NCBI GenBank assembly: GCA_002450295.1
Contig: DJYX01000267.1
Coordinates: forward strand, 45,027-50,114
Direction: 5' to 3'
Source of the DNA: Deltaproteobacteria bacterium UBA6967
Lineage (GTDB): Bacteria; SAR324; NAC60-12
Length of the DNA: 5,088 bases
Shown here: piece after piece, positions 1-5,088 of the stretch
Layout: every line of letters begins with the position of its first letter
How positions within the stretch are numbered: position 1 is the first letter of the stretch
Position numbers and translations under genes: made by a program
The notes under the pieces: generated by a model
The model's input: only the letters and a program-made list of their open reading frames with translations
The model's database searches: none
Told to the model about the DNA's origin: nothing

Positions 1-668
1 GTGATGATCTCTTCGTCTGGAACATCCTGATTGAAGGCCTGACGGTCTCTCCGTTCCTGCGCAAGCTGACTGCCCTGTTCAATCACATCAGCAATCACTT
101 CTTCTCCCATCACCTCATTCCCGTCTTCATCTTCATAGCCTAACTCATCAATGCGAATCTGCTCTCTGGTGATGGACTCCAACTCATCGAAGAGCGTTCC
201 CATTGCCAGATCAAAGTACCAATCAGGGCTGGCAAAGAAACTCTCATCGCTGAGCATCGCCAAGAAGACAACACGATATGGATCAATCCCCTTGTGTTCC
301 GCTACTGCTACGCGTAAGTCAGCCCAGCGCTCGTCCTCAAGCAGATCTGTCTCTGGATCAGCAAAAGTTCCTGCTCCTAAATCGACAAAGGCATAGATTT
401 CAAAGTGAGCCTGGTAAGAAACTTGTTGCTGAACCAATCGGTCATAGCTTTGCTGACCTTTTTCACTGAGTTGGTAGTACTGCTCCACATCAAGCTGAAC
501 AAGGTCCTGCTGTTCCAATTCTTTGAGATTGGATTCGATCGTTTTGTGATTCTGATCCAGAAAAGAAAAATGAATCTTATCTTGTGAACTGGCAATGTGG
601 TGGAGCAGTAACAAGATACTGAATTCTTGACGTTGTGGGTCTGTCAGGGACTTACGTTCGGTGCTCAT
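1..668 (-). CDS. Uncharacterised protein with a probable N-terminal winged helix (partial, runs off the left edge)
   Basis: I do not recognise a named gene. Reading leftwards from the ATG at 668-666, the frame stays open for 222 codons to the window edge, so the C-terminus is missing. Residues about 12-80 look like a winged-helix domain: a hydrophobic helix with a run of leucines (19-22), a possible recognition helix (about 40-53, TIESNLKELEQQ), then a beta-wing pattern around LVQLDVEQYYQLSEKG. From about residue 85 a second part follows. It is strongly acidic, contains VDLGAG (95-100), a tryptophan at 115 (ERWADLRVAVAE), DPYRVVFLAML (129-139), DWYFDLAMGTLFDE (149-162) and an acidic run at 179-190. 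This even, mixed secondary structure argues for a real protein. It lies 9 bases after cyaY, in the same frame, with no clear Shine-Dalgarno site, so translation may be coupled to cyaY. A DNA-binding role is inferred only from the fold-like pattern. Confidence is high that it is a gene and low on function. Confidence 0.85.
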   Translation of the reverse strand, partial: MSTERKSLTDPQRQEFSILLLLHHIASSQDKIHFSFLDQNHKTIESNLKELEQQDLVQLDVEQYYQLSEKGQQSYDRLVQQQVSYQAHFEIYAFVDLGAGTFADPETDLLEDERWADLRVAVAEHKGIDPYRVVFLAMLSDESFFASPDWYFDLAMGTLFDELESITREQIRIDELGYEDEDGNEVMGEEVIADVIEQGSQLAQERRDRQAFNQDVPDEEII

Positions 669-677
669 AGGGGTGTT

Positions 678-998
678 TCAGAACGTGGTGGATGTTCCTA
701 GATGATCGCTGAGTAATCTTGCGAAGCAGTCATAGAATTCTTCTTGCTCAGCTTCTGCGAACCAGCGGTCATTGTCTGCTTGGTATTTAAAGTGCCAGCC
801 TCGGGCGTTGCCCGCCAACCAAATTTCATGAATAGCCCGCTGGGTATTGAGCACAATGATTCCAGGACGCTCTTCGAATGCAATTTGTAGCTTGTCTGGA
901 GTGCGGTCGTAGTCCAGCAGATCCTCATGTCGATCCAGCAGTTGTTCGACCTGCCGAAAGACGTGTTCTGCGCGTTGTGAATACTCCTTATTGTCCAT
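678..998 (-). CDS. cyaY: CyaY, bacterial frataxin (iron-sulfur cluster assembly protein)
   Basis: This is a 106-residue cytoplasmic protein, the same length as E. coli CyaY. Frataxins bind iron and modulate the IscS/IscU cysteine desulfurase-scaffold complex. The sequence shows the family layout: a first helix with an acidic ridge (E18, D22, E25, D26, D29, D31), a beta sheet (LQIAFEERPGIIVLN, 37-51), then the signature region NTQRAIHEIWLAGNARGWHF (51-70) with invariant-type N51 and W60, a strand ending in RWF (78-80), and a final helix EEFYDCFARLLSDHL. The ATG at 998 is chosen over an upstream TTG at 1055 because it has a GGGGAG ribosome site six bases upstream and gives the normal family length. 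It is the first gene of a probable minus-strand pair with the uncharacterised gene ending at the window edge. No isc gene is visible nearby. The family assignment is from recognised motifs, not a search. Confidence 0.95.
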   Translation of the reverse strand: MDNKEYSQRAEHVFRQVEQLLDRHEDLLDYDRTPDKLQIAFEERPGIIVLNTQRAIHEIWLAGNARGWHFKYQADNDRWFAEAEQEEFYDCFARLLSDHLGTSTTF

Positions 999-1004
999 TA
1001 TTTT

Positions 1005-1010
1005 CTCCCC
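1005..1010 (-). promoter_or_regulatory. Ribosome binding site of cyaY
   Basis: GGGGAG on the minus strand lies six bases before the ATG at 998. It decides the start: the alternative TTG at 1055 would add 19 residues that do not resemble frataxin and has no such site. Confidence 0.75.
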
Positions 1011-1027
1011 AGTTGAGCAAATGAAAC

Positions 1028-1055
1028 AGGTTAGAGCAGCGTCTTTGAGAGTCAA
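1028..1055 (-). promoter_or_regulatory. Candidate sigma70-type promoter for cyaY
   Basis: On the minus strand, TTGACT (1055-1050, five of six consensus bases) is followed after 16 bases by TAACCT (1033-1028). TAACCT keeps the T, A and final T that matter most in a -10 box. A start about seven bases downstream, near 1021, would leave a leader of about 22 bases carrying the cyaY ribosome site. The match is from reading alone, and the -10 box is imperfect. Confidence 0.4.
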
Positions 1056-1137
1056 TACAAAACCCCATGGCTTTGTGGTTGCTTCTTGGTAGCAAACCTT
1101 GCAGACTGAATTGCTTATTCTGACAACATTTTTGAGT

Positions 1138-1142
1138 GGAGG
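1138..1142 (+). promoter_or_regulatory. Ribosome binding site of the protease gene
   Basis: GGAGG lies five bases before the ATG at 1148. It rules against the upstream in-frame GTG at 1136, which would sit directly on top of this site. The same 11 bases, TGAGTGGAGGC, recur before the thioesterase start at 4622. Confidence 0.85.
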
Positions 1143-1147
1143 CTTCT

Positions 1148-4100
1148 ATGCGGTCTGTCCGGAACCTGATGATGTGGTTCGTGTGCTTGCTGCTAATGGT
1201 GGGTCCAGTTTTGGGTAGTACTCTGGATTCGATGGATGAACGTTTTGAACAGCGAAGTTATCGGCGTTTTGTGTTGCCCAACGGGTTGAAGATTCTGTTG
1301 ATTTCAGATCCGATGGTGCGCAAAGCCGCAGCATCTTTGACTGTGGGTGTTGGTGCGATGAGTGATCCGGAAATGCATCAAGGATTGGCGCACTACCTTG
1401 AACACATGCTCTTCTTAGGCACGGAAAAGTATCCGGAGGCTGGAGAATACCAGCAGTTTGTCTCCAATCGAGGTGGCTACACGAACGCTTACACGGCTGG
1501 AGATCACACAAACTACCACTTCGAGATTGACCCAGAACACCTGGATGGGGCGCTGGATCGCTTTGCACAGTTTTTCACAGCACCTTTGTTCAATACACAG
1601 TATCTGGAACGAGAGCGGCGCATTGTTGATTCTGAACACTCCAAGAATATCCCCAACGATTTTCGCAGACTCTTCGAAGTCCGTAAGCAGACCTATGTTC
1701 CGGGACATCCCCTGCAGAAATTCAGTACGGGTAATCTGCAAACCCTCGGATTCACCACGCGCGATGACGTGGTTGACTTCTACACGCGCTACTATTCCAG
1801 CAATCGAATGACCCTCGCTGTCTCAGGTACACAGTCACTCGATGAGTTACAGGAAATGGTCGTGCCTCGTTTCTACGAGATTGTTGACCGGAATCTTGAT
1901 GAGATTACCTTCCCTACAGAATATCTTGCTCCGAACTCTAGATTTCGGCTGCTGCAAGTGAAGCCACTCAGCGAGATTCGTTCTCTAACGCTCAGTTTCC
2001 CATTGCCCTCTACCCAGCAGTATTATTCGAGTCAACCACTGAATCTATTGGGATTTCTAGTTGGGCACGAAGGAAAAGGCAGTCTGCTTTCCCTGTTGAA
2101 ATCTAAGAACTTAGCGACAGGACTCTCAGCCGGTGCAGGATCATCGACAAATTCTTATTCCTCCTTTGAGGTGACGGTCCAGTTAACCCCACGAGGAGTT
2201 GATCGGTATCGAGATGTGATCACTCACCTGTTTCAGTACCTGCGGATGCTGCGTGAGGAAGGCCTGCCACGCTACATTTTCAATGAAGTGCAGCGGATGA
2301 ACGAAATTAACTATCGATTCTCCGAACGCGTGGAAGGTACTAGACTCGTCAACACTCTCTCCGCATTGTTGCGCTTTGTTCCTCTGAGGGAAGTGGAACG
2401 CTCACCGTTCTTGCTGACTGAATTCCGCAAAGACTTGTTCGATAGTATGCTCTATCGCCTGACCCCAAATAACATGTTAGCGATTCTTGTGGATCAGGGT
2501 GTGAAGGTTGACAGTACGGAGAGCTACTATGGTACAGAGTACTCCTATCGTCAGGATCGTGCCAACTGGGTACAGGTGTGGAAGACCGCCAGACGACATC
2601 CCAACCTTTCGCTTCCGGTGCCTAACGACTTTATTCCACAGGACATCGCCTTGAGAGAACCTAAGGCTCCCTTTACCTTCAACTACGAATCAATTGCTGG
2701 CTTGAGTGAAGAGAATTTGCCAGAGGGTGTGATGTCCTTACTCAGCCAAGAATCTAGTCGTAGTTGGCAATCCTGGTCGGAACTGGCTGTAGCCCTGCAA
2801 TTGCCGCAGGGTCAACAGAAGGCTGCACGAACCGTAATCATGCGTCATGCTGTGGAAGAGCCACAGCGCTTGGTGGATCTGCCCAAGGGACGTGTTTGGT
2901 TCCAGCCAGATTTCCGTTTTGAACAACCGAAGGGTAGAGTCATGCTACGTATTTTGACTCCAGAGGCGTATGCTACCCCTCGTCATGCGGTTTTGACTCA
3001 ACTCTACGTTGCAGCAATTGAAGAAGGACTCAACGAGTTCAAGTATCCAGTCAGTTTGGCTGGTCTTGACTTCAACCTGCGTAACGACAAAGAAGGAGTA
3101 CAAATCAACTTTGACGGTTACTCAGATCGTTTATTGGAGTTGGTGGAGAGCGTTGCAGCCCAGTTGCAAAATATTCAGATCGATCAAAAAACTTTTGCCT
3201 CTCTGCAGGATGCAAAACTGAGGAGTTATCGTAACTTCACTCTTCAGGAACCATATCAGCAGGCTTTCTATGAGAGAGGCCTATTGCTGGAAGGTTTTCG
3301 GCATTCGATTCGTCAATATGAAAAGATTGTTCCGGACGTTACACTGAAAGAGTTGACTGCCCATGCGCGACAACTTTTTGCCAAGACCTACGTAGAAGCA
3401 GTCGTCTATGGCAACCTTGAATCTGATAAAGTGCAGCCGATCATGGAACGAATTGTCAGTGACTTGAGTCAGCAGGCTCTACCGCTGGAGGAGCGATTTT
3501 ACGAGCAGGTCCGGCAGATTCCTGTTGGTATGACCCTCACCTTTCAACAAGATGTGACGGTCAACAATTCAGCGATCGTACTAGAGTTACAGCAAGGCGA
3601 TGACACTCCGGAAAACTGGGCAACCCTACAGGTACTTTCCCAGTGGATTCAGCCACAGTTCTACAATGAGTTGCGGACACGTCAACAAACGGGCTACATC
3701 GTGAGTTCTGGTTCGACGTTGACCGAAGAGACTCTGAGTCTGTTCTTCCTGATCCAATCTGGTGATTTTGCCCCGGATGACCTCTCAGAGCGGGTACGAA
3801 GCTTTCTGCCCAAACTCCACGAAAATCTCCAGAATCTCAGTCAGCAGGAATTTGAAACGATCCGCCGCTCTGTCTTGCGTGCTAGTCTGGAGCGTCCTGA
3901 TGAAATAGATGAGGCCACTGGTCGCTTATTCCAGATTCTTTTCGAAGAAGATGGGGATTTTGATTTCAAGAGTGACAAGCTTCGGTCCCTGGCTTCCCTG
4001 GAGCACCAAGAATTTCTGAAACAAGGACGTCAGATGTTGGAACCAACTCAACAGCGGCAGTTAGTGCTTCAGATGGTTGGTGCAGGAATGAGCAGTCTAC

Positions 4101-4180
4101 TGCCACAGGAGGGAGTTGTGCGGGACGCAAGCGATATGGCTGAGCGTCTACCCTGCCCAGAGTTCTGTCGACCTAATTGA
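1148..4180 (+). CDS. ptrA: Periplasmic zinc metalloprotease, M16A family (protease III / pitrilysin-like)
   Basis: This is a 1010-residue secreted protease; family members cut peptides and small unfolded proteins inside a closed chamber. E. coli protease III is 962 residues. A signal peptide is visible: MRSVRN, a hydrophobic core to about residue 20, and a likely cut after VLG (23), with no lipobox. The inverted zinc motif HYLEH gives zinc ligands H82 and H86 and catalytic base E85. The third ligand E163 in VDSEHSKN follows H86 by 77 residues, the same spacing as pitrilysin. GHPLQKFSTGN (186-196) is another family hallmark. The C-terminal half carries LRTRQQTGYIVSSG with R843 and Y850, matching the substrate-binding Arg and Tyr of insulin-degrading enzyme. 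Expected order is an active M16 domain, an inactive M16 domain, a middle domain, then a C-terminal inactive domain. All key residues are present, so it should be active. It is the first gene of a probable three-gene operon. The symbol is by family resemblance. Confidence 0.95.
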   Translation: MRSVRNLMMWFVCLLLMVGPVLGSTLDSMDERFEQRSYRRFVLPNGLKILLISDPMVRKAAASLTVGVGAMSDPEMHQGLAHYLEHMLFLGTEKYPEAGEYQQFVSNRGGYTNAYTAGDHTNYHFEIDPEHLDGALDRFAQFFTAPLFNTQYLERERRIVDSEHSKNIPNDFRRLFEVRKQTYVPGHPLQKFSTGNLQTLGFTTRDDVVDFYTRYYSSNRMTLAVSGTQSLDELQEMVVPRFYEIVDRNLDEITFPTEYLAPNSRFRLLQVKPLSEIRSLTLSFPLPSTQQYYSSQPLNLLGFLVGHEGKGSLLSLLKSKNLATGLSAGAGSSTNSYSSFEVTVQLTPRGVDRYRDVITHLFQYLRMLREEGLPRYIFNEVQRMNEINYRFSERVEGTRLVNTLSALLRFVPLREVERSPFLLTEFRKDLFDSMLYRLTPNNMLAILVDQGVKVDSTESYYGTEYSYRQDRANWVQVWKTARRHPNLSLPVPNDFIPQDIALREPKAPFTFNYESIAGLSEENLPEGVMSLLSQESSRSWQSWSELAVALQLPQGQQKAARTVIMRHAVEEPQRLVDLPKGRVWFQPDFRFEQPKGRVMLRILTPEAYATPRHAVLTQLYVAAIEEGLNEFKYPVSLAGLDFNLRNDKEGVQINFDGYSDRLLELVESVAAQLQNIQIDQKTFASLQDAKLRSYRNFTLQEPYQQAFYERGLLLEGFRHSIRQYEKIVPDVTLKELTAHARQLFAKTYVEAVVYGNLESDKVQPIMERIVSDLSQQALPLEERFYEQVRQIPVGMTLTFQQDVTVNNSAIVLELQQGDDTPENWATLQVLSQWIQPQFYNELRTRQQTGYIVSSGSTLTEETLSLFFLIQSGDFAPDDLSERVRSFLPKLHENLQNLSQQEFETIRRSVLRASLERPDEIDEATGRLFQILFEEDGDFDFKSDKLRSLASLEHQEFLKQGRQMLEPTQQRQLVLQMVGAGMSSLLPQEGVVRDASDMAERLPCPEFCRPN

Positions 4181-4190
4181 GATAGTATTT

Positions 4191-4610
4191 ATGATTCGAA
4201 ATACTCTATTTCATAAAGTCTATCGCTTCGCTCCAATTCCTCTGGTCTTACTATGTGCCTCCTGTGTGAGTTCAAGCAAAACGTTCTTGCCAGACGGCAG
4301 TGAAGGCTACGTGGTGAGCTGTAGTGGCAGCATGATGAGCTGGGGAGACTGCGAGGCCAAAGCTGGCAGTCTTTGTGGGGCAGGTGGGTATGAGATTGTT
4401 TCGAAGAATGCTAACCAGCAAAACGTTAGCTCTTCGGAGCGTTCAATGATGATTGCCTGTAATAGCAGCAGAGAGCCGACCACTACCGACAAATTGGTTC
4501 AGAAAAGTCAGGAAATGTTGGATGAGGGTGTGGATAAAGGGAAGGAGTTGTTGGGTGAAGGAGAAGAACTTCTGGATAAAGGGGTTGAGAAGGTCAAAGA
4601 GTTGTTCTGA
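4191..4610 (+). CDS. Small predicted lipoprotein with a four-cysteine domain and repeated amphipathic tail
   Basis: I know no gene name for this 139-residue protein. The N-terminus has a basic segment, a hydrophobic stretch (14-21) and a lipobox-like CASC, so C25 would be lipidated. The Cys at -3 is unusual where Leu is normal. Val at +2, not Asp, favours the outer membrane. Residues 39-90 hold GYVVSCSG, WGDCEAKAGSLCGAGGYEIV and MIACNSS, with cysteines at 44, 54, 62 and 90 that could form two disulfides. I have an impression that this spacing recurs in small proteobacterial envelope proteins of unknown function, but I cannot confirm it. Residues 98-139 form a charged, probably helical tail with an 18-residue repeat. 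The ATG at 4191 is preferred over one at 4116 inside the protease gene, because only it places a signal sequence at the N-terminus. Its ribosome site is weak (GAGA at 4179-4182, overlapping the protease stop). It starts 10 bases after the protease gene and ends 11 before the next. Confidence 0.85.
   Translation: MIRNTLFHKVYRFAPIPLVLLCASCVSSSKTFLPDGSEGYVVSCSGSMMSWGDCEAKAGSLCGAGGYEIVSKNANQQNVSSSERSMMIACNSSREPTTTDKLVQKSQEMLDEGVDKGKELLGEGEELLDKGVEKVKELF
4512..4607 (+). repeat. Tandem 54-base (18-residue) repeat in the lipoprotein tail
   Basis: Unit one (4512-4565) encodes EMLDEGVDKGKELLGEGE. Unit two (4566-4607) encodes ELLDKGVEKVKELF before the stop. Over the 14 shared positions nine are identical and most others are similar (M/L, D/E, L/F). 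Eighteen residues equal five turns of an alpha helix, so the leucine and valine face repeats in register, suggesting a helix that packs along a surface or pairs in a coiled coil. The DNA has diverged more than the protein, which points to an old duplication kept by selection. Confidence 0.7.
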
Positions 4611-4612
4611 GT

Positions 4613-4617
4613 GGAGG
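4613..4617 (+). promoter_or_regulatory. Ribosome binding site deciding a TTG start
   Basis: GGAGG lies four bases before the TTG at 4622. It supports this rare start codon for the thioesterase: the next in-frame ATG (residue 62) lies inside the conserved core, far too late. Confidence 0.75.
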
Positions 4618-4621
4618 CCTG

Positions 4622-5062
4622 TTGAACGCTCCTGAAATAGACCGATTCAGGCCGAGTAAGGAAGAAATCAGCCTATTTTTAGAAAGAGAATTTCCACAAA
4701 CAAAATGTCGGGTTGTGGAGGTGGGCAATCAGGCAGCTACAATTGCTCACAAGATTGGAGAGGCAGAGTTGCGTCCTGGAGGAACAGTTTCTGGCCCGGT
4801 GCTGATGGAGGTAGCTGACGTTGCGCTTTATGTGGCCCTCCTTGGAGAGATTGGAATCGTGCCACTGGCAGTGACCACTGGCCTGACAATCAATTTCTTG
4901 CGCAAACCACCGGCTACTCAGAAGATCATTGCTGTGTGTACGTTGCTCAAAGTTGGTCGGACCCTTGCTACTGGGGAGGTCCGACTCTACTCCGAAGGCC
5001 ACAAGGAACCTGTCGCTCATGCGGTTGGTACCTACTCGATTCCACCGGTCCAGCGTTCCTAG
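4622..5062 (+). CDS. PaaI-like hotdog-fold acyl-CoA thioesterase
   Basis: This 146-residue protein has the length and pattern of a single hotdog domain of the PaaI group, which hydrolyses acyl- or aryl-CoA thioesters as dimers or tetramers in the cytoplasm. The core LRPGGTVSGPVLMEVADVALYVALL (50-74) covers the family's central helix and lead-in. D66 sits nine residues after S57, matching the His-to-Asp spacing of the HGG...D active site of E. coli PaaI, so D66 is the likely catalytic acid. S57-G58-P59 stands where PaaI has HGG. TTGLTINFLRKP (86-97) and HAVGTYSIPP (134-143) are the expected later strands. The start is TTG, supported by a GGAGG site. It is last in a tight three-gene group, 11 bases after the lipoprotein gene. 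It has no signal peptide, so it does not act in the same compartment as its neighbours. The substrate cannot be told from sequence; the motif difference may mark a subfamily. Confidence 0.88.
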   Translation: MNAPEIDRFRPSKEEISLFLEREFPQTKCRVVEVGNQAATIAHKIGEAELRPGGTVSGPVLMEVADVALYVALLGEIGIVPLAVTTGLTINFLRKPPATQKIIAVCTLLKVGRTLATGEVRLYSEGHKEPVAHAVGTYSIPPVQRS

Positions 5063-5088
5063 AGGTGGATTGCTCTAGCGTAGGCTTT
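5063..5088. other. Short non-coding right edge
   Basis: Only 26 bases follow the thioesterase stop. There is no hairpin and no start codon with a ribosome site, so whether the operon continues cannot be judged here. Confidence 0.6.

Larger units (their letters stand above)
999..1147. other. Divergent intergenic region between cyaY and the protease gene
   Basis: These 149 bases separate two genes transcribed away from each other, so promoters for both directions must lie here unless one overlaps a coding region. A candidate for cyaY can be proposed. On the plus strand, TTGCAG (1099-1104) and TATTCT (1116-1121) are the best boxes I find, but their spacing of 11 bases is wrong for sigma70, so I do not call a promoter for the protease operon. 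No hairpin followed by a T run and no RNA gene are visible. Confidence 0.7.

Noticed and set aside
151..595. Short open frames on both strands in the left 600 bases
   Set aside because: They are shadows of the long minus-strand gene that runs off the left edge, whose translation is much more protein-like.
999..1055. TTG at 1055 as the start of cyaY, adding 19 residues
   Set aside because: The TTG coincides with the candidate -35 box. The extra residues do not look like frataxin, and the ATG at 998 has a good ribosome site and gives the family length.
1136..1147. GTG at 1136 as the start of the protease
   Set aside because: This GTG overlaps the GGAGG site itself. The ATG at 1148 is correctly spaced from that site and begins a normal signal peptide.
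1146..1811. Open frames on the minus strand and in another plus frame across the first part of the protease gene
   Set aside because: They lie wholly inside a well-supported gene with intact catalytic motifs, and their translations look like out-of-frame shadows with no domain pattern.
4116..4190. Longer start of the lipoprotein inside the protease gene
   Set aside because: It would put 25 unrelated residues before a clear signal sequence, and the overlap of 65 bases would be unusual.
4679..5020. Minus-strand open frame of 113 codons opposite the thioesterase
   Set aside because: It is antisense to a recognisable hotdog protein and shows no family pattern or ribosome site.
5065..5088. GTG at 5065 as the start of another gene
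   Set aside because: It has no ribosome site at a usable distance, and only eight codons remain before the edge.

Overview
The window looks like ordinary chromosomal sequence from a Gram-negative bacterium, most likely a proteobacterium. The reasons are a frataxin-type CyaY protein, a secreted protease III (pitrilysin-type M16A) enzyme, a probable outer-membrane lipoprotein, and clear Shine-Dalgarno sites before three of the five genes. Base composition is balanced by eye, and no stretch stands out as foreign. I cannot name the genus. I see no tRNA, rRNA, CRISPR array, insertion sequence, phage gene or attachment site.

The layout is two divergent gene groups around a 149-base intergenic region (999-1147). 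To the left, on the minus strand, lie cyaY (998-678) and, 9 bases after it, an unnamed gene (668 to the left edge and beyond). The unnamed gene is open for 222 codons in the window. It begins with a probable winged helix and continues into an acidic, tryptophan-containing domain. The two genes are probably co-transcribed. A plausible sigma70-type promoter for them sits at 1028-1055.

To the right, on the plus strand, lie three tightly packed genes: a periplasmic zinc protease of the pitrilysin/insulinase family (1148-4180), a small cysteine-bearing lipoprotein with a repeated helical tail (4191-4610), and a PaaI-like hotdog thioesterase (4622-5062). The gaps are 10 and 11 bases, with no terminator-like hairpin between them, so one transcript is likely. 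No shared pathway is evident. The protease and lipoprotein should both be in the envelope, while the thioesterase has no export signal and should be cytoplasmic.

I found no convincing undescribed system. The points most worth a second look are the uncharacterised partner of cyaY, the lipoprotein's four-cysteine domain plus 18-residue repeat, and the protease's only two mature cysteines, which sit at its extreme C-terminus.
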